DNA from: Auanema rhodensis
Lineage: Eukaryota > Nematoda > Chromadorea > Rhabditida > Rhabditidae
DNA: 64,000 nt
Reading direction: 5' to 3'
NCBI GenBank assembly: GCA_964057225.1
Contig: OZ059899.1
Coordinates: 2,046,001 to 2,110,000 of the forward strand
Shown here piece after piece: positions 1-10,530 of this stretch. The translations under genes were made by a program, and so were the position numbers. The stretch's first letter is position 1; each line of letters opens with the position of its first letter. The notes under the pieces are model-generated. The model saw only the letters and a program-made list of their open reading frames with translations. It had not been told where the DNA came from and searched no databases.

Positions 1-22
1 TGTCAAAATGTTTTTGGAAGCA

Positions 23-50
23 ATGTTGAGTGTACATGGAAACTCAACAT
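23..50. repeat. Dyad 1 of the monomer: 8-bp inverted repeat
   Basis: ATGTTGAG (23-30) is the exact reverse complement of CTCAACAT (43-50), with a 12-base spacer (31-42) that itself begins with the palindrome TGTACA. It recurs in almost every monomer. The A28 variant, typical of type-E monomers (for example 1405, 2107, 2809, 6319, 11233, 18253), puts A opposite C45 with no compensating change, so the stem is broken in that whole subfamily. Confidence 0.85.
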
Positions 51-118
51 ACACTAATGCATCATTTTTCAAACGATCATAACTAATTTTTGTATCAAGC
101 GTTTCTCAACGTAGTATA

Positions 119-188
119 GTGCATTCGATGCGGATTTTTAAGCTGCGTCGATCTGTGTTATCAGATTTGCGCTAGCTTAAAAATGCAC
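119..188. repeat. Dyad 2 of the monomer: long interrupted inverted repeat
   Basis: The right arm AGCTTAAAAATGCAC (174-188) reads in reverse complement as GTGCATTTTTAAGCT. The left side supplies GTGCA at 119-123 and TTTTTAAGCT at 135-144, separated by 11 extra bases (124-134). The stem continues inward with GCG (145-147) against CGC (170-172) across a one-base bulge (T173), then a 3x3 internal loop, then ATCTG (151-155) against CAGAT (162-166) around a 6-base loop. Recurrent arm variants are A175 and C180 or T180. All make mismatches and I saw no partner changes, so nothing supports an RNA structure under selection. A DNA cruciform or a protein-binding dyad remains possible. Confidence 0.8.
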
Positions 189-227
189 CGAGATATCAAC
201 TGATATAAGTTCACACTTATATCCTCG
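189..227. repeat. Dyad 3 of the monomer: 13-bp interrupted hairpin
   Basis: GATATAAGT (202-210) and ACTTATATC (215-223) form a perfect 9-bp inverted repeat around a 4-base TCAC loop. CGAG (189-192) and CTCG (224-227) extend it by 4 bp, with a 9-base bulge on the left only (193-201). An alternative, mutually exclusive dyad pairs ATATCA (193-198) with TGATAT (201-206). The dyad starts at the base after dyad 2 ends. It is one of the least variable stretches: the exceptions I found are isolated single changes (for example 17771, 32191, 35707, 41663, 60973) and a C-to-T at position 189 in a few copies such as monomers 129 and 135. Confidence 0.8.
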
Positions 228-334
228 ATTTTCACCCTGAAGAATTGATTTTTTCGTTGAATAACATTGTCTATCGTCTTTGCCTTGAAAAATGGAATCT
301 AAAAACATCTACTTTTTGCTAAATTATTTTGAAA

Positions 335-346
335 TTTTTCGAAAAA
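335..346. repeat. Dyad 4 of the monomer: TTTTTCGAAAAA palindrome
   Basis: TTTTTCGAAAAA is a perfect 12-bp palindrome centred on the CpG at 340-341, inside a longer A/T tract that runs into the next monomer. All length changes in the array occur here: the 13-bp insertions in monomers 71, 83 and 84 add a second copy, and the 1-bp deletions in monomers 143 and 146 fall in its left arm. A C340-to-G variant destroys the palindrome in monomers 116, 118, 120, 138, 143 and 146. Confidence 0.85.
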
Positions 347-1053
347 ATTTTTGTCAAAATGTTTTTGGAAGCAATGTTGAGTGTACATGGAAACTCAACA
401 TACACTAATGCATCATTTTTCAAACAATCATAACTAATTTGTGTATTAAGCGTTTCTCAATGTAGTATAGTGCATTCGATGCGGATTTTTAAGCTGCGTC
501 GATCTGTGTTATCAGATTTGCGCTAGCTTAAAAATGCACCGAGATATCAACTGATATAAGTTCACACTTATATCCTCGATTTTCACCCTGAAGAATTGAT
601 TTTTTCGTTGAATAACATTGTCTATCGTCTTTGCCTTGAAAAATAGAATCTAAAAACATCTACTTTTTGCTAAATTATTTTGAAATTTTTCGAAAAAATT
701 TTTGTCAAAATGTTTTTGGAAGCAATGTTGAGTGTACATGGAAACTCAACATACACTAATGCATCATTTTTCAAACAATCATAACTAATTTGTGTATCAA
801 GCGTTTCTCAATGTAGTATAGTGCATTCGATGCGGATTTTTAAGCTGCGTCGATCTGTGTTATCAGATTTGCGCTAGCTTAAAAATGCACCGAGATATCA
901 ACTGATATAAGTTCACACTTATATCCTCGATTTTCACCCTGAAGAATTAATTTTTTCGTTGAATAACATTGTCCATCGTCTTTGCCTTGAAAAATGGAAT
1001 CTTAAAACATCTACTTTTTGCTAAATTATTTTGAAATTTTTCGAAAAAATTTT

Positions 1054-2457
1054 TGTCAAAATGTTTTTGGAAGCAATGTTGAGTGTACATGGAAACTCAA
1101 CATACACTAATGCATCATTTTTCAAACAATCATAACTAATTTGTGTATCAAGCGTTTCTCAATGTAGTATAGTGCATTCGATGCGGATTTTTAAGCTGCG
1201 TCGATCTGTGTTATCAGATTTGCGCTAGCTTAAAAATGCACCGAGATATCAACTGATATAAGTTCACACTTATATCCTCGATTTTCACCCTGAAGAATTG
1301 ATTTTTTCGTTGAATAACATTGTCCATCGTCTTTGCCTTGAAAAATGAAATCTAAAAACATCTACTTTTTGCTAAATTATTTTGAAATTTTTCGAAAAAA
1401 TTTTTGTCAAAATGTTTTTGGAAGCAATGTTAAGTGTACATGGAAACTCAACATACACTAATGCATCATTTTTCAAACGATCATAACTAATTTTTGTATT
1501 GAGCGTTTCTCAATGTAGTATAGTGCATTCGATGCGGATTTTTAAGCTGCGTCGATCTGTGTTATCAGATTTGCGCTAGCTTACAAATGCACCGAGATAT
1601 CAACTGATATAAGTTCACACTTATATCCTCGATTTTCACCCTGAAGAATTAATTTTTTCGTTGAATAACATTGTCCATCGTCTTTGCCTTGAAAAATGAA
1701 ATCTAAAAACATTTACTTTTTGCTAAATTATTTTGAAATTTTTCGAAAAAATTTTTGTCAAAATGTTTTTGGAAGCAATGTTGAGTGTACATGGAAACTC
1801 AACATACACTAATGCATCATTTTTCAAACAATCATAACTAATTTGTGTATCAAGCGTGTCTCAATGTAGTATAGTGCATTCGATGCGGATTTTTAAGCTG
1901 CGTCGATCTGTGTTATCAGATTTGCGCTAGCTTAAAAATGCACCGAGATATCAACTGATATAAGTTCACACTTATATCCTCGATTTTCACCCTGAAGAAT
2001 TGATTTTTTCGTTGAATAACATTGTCCATCGTCTTTGCCTTGAAAAATGAAATCTAAAAACATCTACTTTTTGCTAAATTATTTTGAAATTTTTCGAAAA
2101 AATTTTTGTCAAAATGTTTTTGGAAGCAATGTTAAGTGTACATGGAAACTCAACATACACTAATGCATCATTTTTCAAACGATCATAACTAATTTTTGTA
2201 TTGAGCGTTTCTCAATGTAGTATAGTGCATTCGATGCGGATTTTTAAGCTGCGTCGATCTGTGTTATCAGATTTGCGCTAGCTTACAAATGCACCGAGAT
2301 ATCAACTGATATAAGTTCACACTTATATCCTCGATTTTCACCCTGAAGAATTAATTTTTTCGTTGAATAACATTGTCCATCGTCTTTGCCTTGAAAAATG
2401 AAATCTAAAAACATTTACTTTTTGCTAAATTATTTTGAAATTTTTCGAAAAAATTTT
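1054..2457 (+). repeat. DEFE four-monomer cassette (1404 bp), first of five
   Basis: The order D E F E recurs five times in domain I: 1054-2457, 5968-7371, 10882-12285, 12988-14391 and 17902-19305. F is recognised by GTGTCTC (G103) and E by A28, T96 G97 and T309. In every cassette F sits between two E monomers, and I saw no F anywhere else, so the cassette moves as a unit. In the 12988 copy the first E lacks C180, which separates it from the others. Confidence 0.8.
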
Positions 2458-4914
2458 TGTCAAAATGTTTTTGGAAGCAATGTTGAGTGTACATGGAAAC
2501 TCAACATACACTAATGCATCATTTTTCAAACGATCATAACTAATTTTTGTATCAAGCGTTTCTCAACGTAGTATAGTGCATTCGATGCGGATTTTTAAGC
2601 TGCGTCGATCTGTGTTATCAGATTTGCGCTAGCTTAAAAATGCACCGAGATATCAACTGATATAAGTTCACACTTATATCCTCGATTTTCACCCTGAAGA
2701 ATTGATTTTTTCGTTGAATAACATTGTCCATCGTCTTTGCCTTGAAAAATGGAATCTAAAAACATCTACTTTTTGCTAAATTATTTTGAAATTTTTCGAA
2801 AAAATTTTTGTCAAAATGTTTTTGGAAGCAATGTTAAGTGTACATGGAAACTCAACATACACTAATGCATCATTTTTCAAACGATCATAACTAATTTTTG
2901 TATTGAGCGTTTCTCAATGTAGTATAGTGCATTCGATGCGGATTTTTAAGCTGCGTCGATCTGTGTTATCAGATTTGCGCTAGCTTACAAATGCACCGAG
3001 ATATCAACTGATATAAGTTCACACTTATATCCTCGATTTTCACCCTGAAGAATTAATTTTTTCGTTGAATAACATTGTCCATCGTCTTTGCCTTGAAAAA
3101 TGAAATCTAAAAACATTTACTTTTTGCTAAATTATTTTGAAATTTTTCGAAAAAATTTTTGTCAAAATGTTTTTGGAAGCAATGTTGAGTGTACATGGAA
3201 ACTCAACATACACTAATGCATCATTTTTCAAACGATCATAACTAATTTTTGTATCAAGCGTTTCTCAACGTAGTATAGTGCATTCGATGCGGATTTTTAA
3301 GCTGCGTCGATCTGTGTTATCAGATTTGCGCTAGCTTAAAAATGCACCGAGATATCAACTGATATAAGTTCACACTTATATCCTCGATTTTCACCCTGAA
3401 GAATTGATTTTTTCGTTGAATAACATTGTCCATCGTCTTTGCCTTGAAAAATGGAATCTAAAAACATCTACTTTTTGCTAAATTATTTTGAAATTTTTCG
3501 AAAAAATTTTTGTCAAAATGTTTTTGGAAGCAATGTTGAGTGTACATGGAAACTCAACATACACTAATGCATCATTTTTCAAACAATCATAACTAATTTG
3601 TGTATTAAGCGTTTCTCAATGTAGTATAGTGCATTCGATGCGGATTTTTAAGCTGCGTCGATCTGTGTTATCAGATTTGCGCTAGCTTAAAAATGCACCG
3701 AGATATCAACTGATATAAGTTCACACTTATATCCTCGATTTTCACCCTGAAGAATTGATTTTTTCGTTGAATAACATTGTCCATCGTCTTTGCTTTGAAA
3801 AATGAAATCTAAAAACATCTACTTTTTGCTAAATTATTTTGAAATTTTTCGAAAAAATTTTTGTCAAAATGTTTTTGGAAGCAATGTTGAGTGTACATGG
3901 AAACTCAACATACACTAATGCATCATTTTTCAAACAATCATAACTAATTTGTGTATTAAGCGTTTCTCAATGTAGTATAGTGCATTCGATGCGGATTTTT
4001 AAGCTGCGTCGATCTGTGTTATCAGATTTGCGCTAGCTTAAAAATGCACCGAGATATCAACTGATATAAGTTCACACTTATATCCTCGATTTTCACCCTG
4101 AAGAATTGATTTTTTCGTTGAATAACATTGTCCATCGTCTTTGCCTTGAAAAATGGAATCTAAAAACATCTACTTTTTGCTAAATTATTTTGAAATTTTT
4201 CGAAAAAATTTTTGTCAAAATGTTTTTGGAAGCAATGTTGAGTGTACATGGAAACTCAACATACACTAATGCATCATTTTTCAAACAATCATAACTAATT
4301 TGTGTATTAAGCGTTTCTCAATGTAGTATAGTGCATTCGATGCGGATTTTTAAGCTGCGTCGATCTGTGTTATCAGATTTGCGCTAGCTTAAAAATGCAC
4401 CGAGATATCAACTGATATAAGTTCACACTTATATCCTCGATTTTCACCCTGAAGAATTAATTTTTTCGTTGAATAACATTGTCCATCGTCTTTGCCTTGA
4501 AAAATGGAATCTAAAAACATCTACTTTTTGCTAAATTATTTTGAAATTTTTCGAAAAAATTTTTGTCAAAATGTTTTTGGAAGCAATGTTGAGTGTACAT
4601 GGAAACTCAACATACACTAATGCATCATTTTTCAAACAATCATAACTAATTTGTGTATTAAGCGTTTCTCAATGTAGTATAGTGCATTCGATGCGGATTT
4701 TTAAGCTGCGTCGATCTGTGTTATCAGATTTGCGCTAGCTTAAAAATGCACCGAGATATCAACTGATATAAGTTCACACTTATATCCTCGATTTTCACCC
4801 TGAAGAATTGATTTTTTCGTTGAATAACATTGTCCATCGTCTTTGCTTTGAAAAATGAAATCTAAAAACATCTACTTTTTGCTAAATTATTTTGAAATTT
4901 TTCGAAAAAATTTT

Positions 4915-7722
4915 TGTCAAAATGTTTTTGGAAGCAATGTTGAGTGTACATGGAAACTCAACATACACTAATGCATCATTTTTCAAACGATCATAACTAA
5001 TTTTTGTATCAAGCGTTTCTCAACGTAGTATAGTGCATTCGATGCGGATTTTTAAGCTGCGTCGATCTGTGTTATCAGATTTGCGCTAGCTTAAAAATGC
5101 ACCGAGATATCAACTGATATAAGTTCACACTTATATCCTCGATTTTCACCCTGAAGAATTGATTTTTTCGTTGAATAACATTGTCTATCGTCTTTGCCTT
5201 GAAAAATGGAATCTAAAAACATCTACTTTTTGCTAAATTATTTTGAATATTTTCGAAAAAATTTTTGTCAAAATGTTTTTGGAAGCAATGTTGAGTGTAC
5301 ATGGAAACTCAACATACACTAATGCATCATTTTTCAAACAATCATAACTAATTTGTGTATTAAGCGTTTCTCAATGTAGTATAGTGCATTCGATGCGGAT
5401 TTTTAAGCTGCGTCGATCTGTGTTATCAGATTTGCGCTAGCTTAAAAATGCACCGAGATATCAACTGATATAAGTTCACACTTATATCCTCGATTTTCAC
5501 CCTGAAGAATTGATTTTTTCGTTGAATAACATTGTCTATCGTCTTTGCCTTGAAAAATAGAATCTAAAAACATCTACTTTTTGCTAAATTATTTTGAAAT
5601 TTTTCGAAAAAATTTTTGTCAAAATGTTTTTGGAAGCAATGTTGAGTGTACATGGAAACTCAACATACACTAATGCATCATTTTTCAAACAATCATAACT
5701 AATTTGTGTATCAAGCGTTTCTCAATGTAGTATAGTGCATTCGATGCGGATTTTTAAGCTGCGTCGATCTGTGTTATCAGATTTGCGCTAGCTTAAAAAT
5801 GCACCGAGATATCAACTGATATAAGTTCACACTTATATCCTCGATTTTCACCCTGAAGAATTAATTTTTTCGTTGAATAACATTGTCCATCGTCTTTGCC
5901 TTGAAAAATGGAATCTTAAAACATCTACTTTTTGCTAAATTATTTTGAAATTTTTCGAAAAAATTTTTGTCAAAATGTTTTTGGAAGCAATGTTGAGTGT
6001 ACATGGAAACTCAACATACACTAATGCATCATTTTTCAAACAATCATAACTAATTTGTGTATCAAGCGTTTCTCAATGTAGTATAGTGCATTCGATGCGG
6101 ATTTTTAAGCTGCGTCGATCTGTGTTATCAGATTTGCGCTAGCTTAAAAATGCACCGAGATATCAACTGATATAAGTTCACACTTATATCCTCGATTTTC
6201 ACCCTGAAGAATTGATTTTTTCGTTGAATAACATTGTCCATCGTCTTTGCCTTGAAAAATGAAATCTAAAAACATCTACTTTTTGCTAAATTATTTTGAA
6301 ATTTTTCGAAAAAATTTTTGTCAAAATGTTTTTGGAAGCAATGTTAAGTGTACATGGAAACTCAACATACACTAATGCATCATTTTTCAAACGATCATAA
6401 CTAATTTTTGTATTGAGCGTTTCTCAATGTAGTATAGTGCATTCGATGCGGATTTTTAAGCTGCGTCGATCTGTGTTATCAGATTTGCGCTAGCTTACAA
6501 ATGCACCGAGATATCAACTGATATAAGTTCACACTTATATCCTCGATTTTCACCCTGAAGAATTAATTTTTTCGTTGAATAACATTGTCCATCGTCTTTG
6601 CCTTGAAAAATGAAATCTAAAAACATTTACTTTTTGCTAAATTATTTTGAAATTTTTCGAAAAAATTTTTGTCAAAATGTTTTTGGAAGCAATGTTGAGT
6701 GTACATGGAAACTCAACATACACTAATGCATCATTTTTCAAACAATCATAACTAATTTGTGTATCAAGCGTGTCTCAATGTAGTATAGTGCATTCGATGC
6801 GGATTTTTAAGCTGCGTCGATCTGTGTTATCAGATTTGCGCTAGCTTAAAAATGCACCGAGATATCAACTGATATAAGTTCACACTTATATCCTCGATTT
6901 TCACCCTGAAGAATTGATTTTTTCGTTGAATAACATTGTCCATCGTCTTTGCCTTGAAAAATGAAATCTAAAAACATCTACTTTTTGCTAAATTATTTTG
7001 AAATTTTTCGAAAAAATTTTTGTCAAAATGTTTTTGGAAGCAATGTTAAGTGTACATGGAAACTCAACATACACTAATGCATCATTTTTCAAACGATCAT
7101 AACTAATTTTTGTATTGAGCGTTTCTCAATGTAGTATAGTGCATTCGATGCGGATTTTTAAGCTGCGTCGATCTGTGTTATCAGATTTGCGCTAGCTTAC
7201 AAATGCACCGAGATATCAACTGATATAAGTTCACACTTATATCCTCGATTTTCACCCTGAAGAATTAATTTTTTCGTTGAATAACATTGTCCATCGTCTT
7301 TGCCTTGAAAAATGAAATCTAAAAACATTTACTTTTTGCTAAATTATTTTGAAATTTTTCGAAAAAATTTTTGTCAAAATGTTTTTGGAAGCAATGTTGA
7401 GTGTACATGGAAACTCAACATACACTAATGCATCATTTTTCAAACGATCATAACTAATTTTTGTATCAAGCGTTTCTCAACGTAGTATAGTGCATTCGAT
7501 GCGGATTTTTAAGCTGCGTCGATCTGTGTTATCAGATTTGCGCTAGCTTAAAAATGCACCGAGATATCAACTGATATAAGTTCACACTTATATCCTCGAT
7601 TTTCACCCTGAAGAATTGATTTTTTCGTTGAATAACATTGTCCATCGTCTTTGCCTTGAAAAATGGAATCTAAAAACATCTACTTTTTGCTAAATTATTT
7701 TGAAATTTTTCGAAAAAATTTT
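4915..7722 (+). repeat. Higher-order block ABCDEFEA', second copy
   Basis: Monomers 15-22 repeat the order seen at 1-2808. Private changes are few; the clearest is in monomer 15, whose tail reads GAATATTTTCG instead of GAAATTTTTCG near 5245-5255, weakening the terminal palindrome in that copy only. The close match between copies suggests recent duplication relative to the divergence between monomer types. Confidence 0.8.
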
Positions 7723-8424
7723 TGTCAAAATGTTTTTGGAAGCAATGTTGAGTGTACATGGAAACTCAACATACACTAATGCATCATTTTTCAAACAATC
7801 ATAACTAATTTGTGTATTAAGCGTTTCTCAATGTAGTATAGTGCATTCGATGCGGATTTTTAAGCTGCGTCGATCTGTGTTATCAGATTTGCGCTAGCTT
7901 AAAAATGCACCGAGATATCAACTGATATAAGTTCACACTTATATCCTCGATTTTCACCCTGAAGAATTGATTTTTTCGTTGAATAACATTGTCTATCGTC
8001 TTTGCCTTGAAAAATAGAATCTAAAAACATCTACTTTTTGCTAAATTATTTTGAAATTTTTCGAAAAAATTTTTGTCAAAATGTTTTTGGAAGCAATGTT
8101 GAGTGTACATGGAAACTCAACATACACTAATGCATCATTTTTCAAACAATCATAACTAATTTGTGTATCAAGCGTTTCTCAATGTAGTATAGTGCATTCG
8201 ATGCGGATTTTTAAGCTGCGTCGATCTGTGTTATCAGATTTGCGCTAGCTTAAAAATGCACCGAGATATCAACTGATATAAGTTCACACTTATATCCTCG
8301 ATTTTCACCCTGAAGAATTAATTTTTTCGTTGAATAACATTGTCCATCGTCTTTGCCTTGAAAAATGGAATCTTAAAACATCTACTTTTTGCTAAATTAT
8401 TTTGAAATTTTTCGAAAAAATTTT

Positions 8425-10530
8425 TGTCAAAATGTTTTTGGAAGCAATGTTGAGTGTACATGGAAACTCAACATACACTAATGCATCATTTTTCAAACAA
8501 TCATAACTAATTTGTGTATCAAGCGTTTCTCAATGTAGTATAGTGCATTCGATGCGGATTTTTAAGCTGCGTCGATTTGTGTTATCAGATTTGCGCTAGC
8601 TTAAAAATGCACCGAGATATCAACTGATATAAGTTCACACTTATATCCTCGATTTTCACCCTGAAGAATTGATTTTTTCGTTGAATAACATTGTCCATCG
8701 TCTTTGCTTTGAAAAATGAAATCTAAAAACATCTACTTTTTGCTAAATTATTTTGAAATTTTTCGAAAAAATTTTTGTCAAAATGTTTTTGGAAGCAATG
8801 TTGAGTGTACATGGAAACTCAACATACACTAATGCATCATTTTTCAAACAATCATAACTAATTTGTGTATCAAGCGTTTCTCAATGTAGTATAGTGCATT
8901 CGATGCGGATTTTTAAGCTGCGTCGATCTGTGTTATCAGATTTGCGCTAGCTTAAAAATGCACCGAGATATCAACTGATATAAGTTCACACTTATATCCT
9001 CGATTTTCACCCTGAAGAATTAATTTTTTCGTTGAATAACATTGTCCATCGTCTTTGCCTTGAAAAATGGAATCTTAAAACATCTACTTTTTGCTAAATT
9101 ATTTTGAAATTTTTCGAAAAAATTTTTGTCAAAATGTTTTTGGAAGCAATGTTGAGTGTACATGGAAACTCAACATACACTAATGCATCATTTTTCAAAC
9201 AATCATAACTAATTTGTGTATCAAGCGTTTCTCAATGTAGTATAGTGCATTCGATGCGGATTTTTAAGCTGCGTCGATCTGTGTTATCAGATTTGCGCTA
9301 GCTTAAAAATGCACCGAGATATCAACTGATATAAGTTCACACTTATATCCTCGATTTTCACCCTGAAGAATTAATTTTTTCGTTGAATAACATTGTCCAT
9401 CGTCTTTGCCTTGAAAAATGGAATCTTAAAACATCTACTTTTTGCTAAATTATTTTGAAATTTTTCGAAAAAATTTTTGTCAAAATGTTTTTGGAAGCAA
9501 TGTTGAGTGTACATGGAAACTCAACATACACTAATGCATCATTTTTCAAACAATCATAACTAATTTGTGTATCAAGCGTTTCTCAATGTAGTATAGTGCA
9601 TTCGATGCGGATTTTTAAGCTGCGTCGATCTGTGTTATCAGATTTGCGCTAGCTTAAAAATGCACCGAGATATCAACTGATATAAGTTCACACTTATATC
9701 CTCGATTTTCACCCTGAAGAATTGATTTTTTCGTTGAATAACATTGTCCATCGTCTTTGCTTTGAAAAATGAAATCTAAAAACATCTACTTTTTGCTAAA
9801 TTATTTTGAAATTTTTCGAAAAAATTTTTGTCAAAATGTTTTTGGAAGCAATGTTGAGTGTACATGGAAACTCAACATACACTAATGCATCATTTTTCAA
9901 ACGATCATAACTAATTTTTGTATCAAGCGTTTCTCAACGTAGTATAGTGCATTCGATGCGGATTTTTAAGCTGCGTCGATCTGTGTTATCAGATTTGCGC
10001 TAGCTTAAAAATGCACCGAGATATCAACTGATATAAGTTCACACTTATATCCTCGATTTTCACCCTGAAGAATTAATTTTTTCGTTGAATAACATTGTCC
10101 ATCGTCTTTGCCTTGAAAAATGGAATCTTAAAACATCTACTTTTTGCTAAATTATTTTGAAATTTTTCGAAAAAATTTTTGTCAAAATGTTTTTGGAAGC
10201 AATGTTGAGTGTACATGGAAACTCAACATACACTAATGCATCATTTTTCAAACAATCATAACTAATTTGTGTATCAAGCGTTTCTCAATGTAGTATAGTG
10301 CATTCGATGCGGATTTTTAAGCTGCGTCGATCTGTGTTATCAGATTTGCGCTAGCTTAAAAATGCACCGAGATATCAACTGATATAAGTTCACACTTATA
10401 TCCTCGATTTTCACCCTGAAGAATTGATTTTTTCGTTGAATAACATTGTCCATCGTCTTTGCTTTGAAAAATGAAATCTAAAAACATCTACTTTTTGCTA
10501 AATTATTTTGAAATTTTTCGAAAAAATTTT
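8425..10530 (+). repeat. Six-monomer block D2 C C D2 AC D2, first copy
   Basis: Monomers 25-30 read D2, C, C, D2, AC, D2, where D2 has T284 with A295, and AC is a hybrid with an A-type left part and a C-type right part. The same six-monomer order occurs at 14743-16848 (monomers 43-48), 6318 bp downstream. A private T at position 152 (GTCGATTT) marks monomer 25. Confidence 0.75.
9829..10179 (+). repeat. Hybrid monomer AC (monomer 29)
   Basis: The left part matches type A (G75, T90, C96, C110) and the right part matches type C (A247, C272, G295 with T301). The switch lies between monomer positions 110 and 247, that is between about 9938 and 10075. The same hybrid recurs as monomer 31 (10531-10881) and monomer 47 (16147-16497), so it arose once by in-register exchange or conversion and was then copied. 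Confidence 0.7.

Larger units (their letters stand above)
1..351 (+). repeat. Reference satellite monomer (monomer 1)
   Basis: This copy defines the monomer coordinates. It is about 32% G+C with 58 C, 54 G and 13 CpG. Homopolymeric A or T runs of 4-6 bases are spread through it (for example 11-15, 65-69, 87-91, 135-139, 179-183, 249-254, 288-292, 301-305, 313-317, 335-339, 342-347), a layout often associated with curved satellite DNA. The length is close to two nucleosome repeats (2 x about 175 bp), which is an inference only. Recurrent variable positions are 28, 75, 90, 96, 97, 99, 101, 103, 108, 110, 175, 180, 242, 246, 247, 264, 265, 269, 272, 284, 287, 293-295, 301, 307, 309 and 340. Between 111 and 241 recurrent variation is confined almost wholly to 175 and 180. 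I do not recognise it as a named satellite. Confidence 0.95.
1..2808 (+). repeat. Higher-order block ABCDEFEA', first copy
   Basis: Monomers 1-8 carry the type order A B C D E F E A'. The same order with the same linked variants is found at 4915-7722 (monomers 15-22), an offset of 14 monomers or 4914 bp. Shared markers include A294 in the second monomer, T301 in the third, A28 in the fifth and seventh, and G103 in the sixth. After this block the two copies diverge in type: monomer 9 is E, monomer 23 is B. This is evidence of a multi-kilobase segmental duplication within the array. Confidence 0.8.

Noticed and set aside
31-36. Promoter-like or TATA-like elements (for example TATAAG at 204-209, TATAGT at 115-120)
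   Set aside because: Short AT-rich matches are expected in a 32% G+C sequence and there is no gene downstream.
119-188. A structured non-coding RNA or ribozyme in dyad 2
   Set aside because: Arm variants are uncompensated, and I saw no conserved catalytic core such as a hammerhead core.
252-268. A CENP-B box, because TTCGTTGAATA resembles the first part of the consensus
   Set aside because: The TTCG and following A fit, but the required CGGG at the 3' side reads ACAT. Half a motif in an AT-rich repeat is expected by chance.
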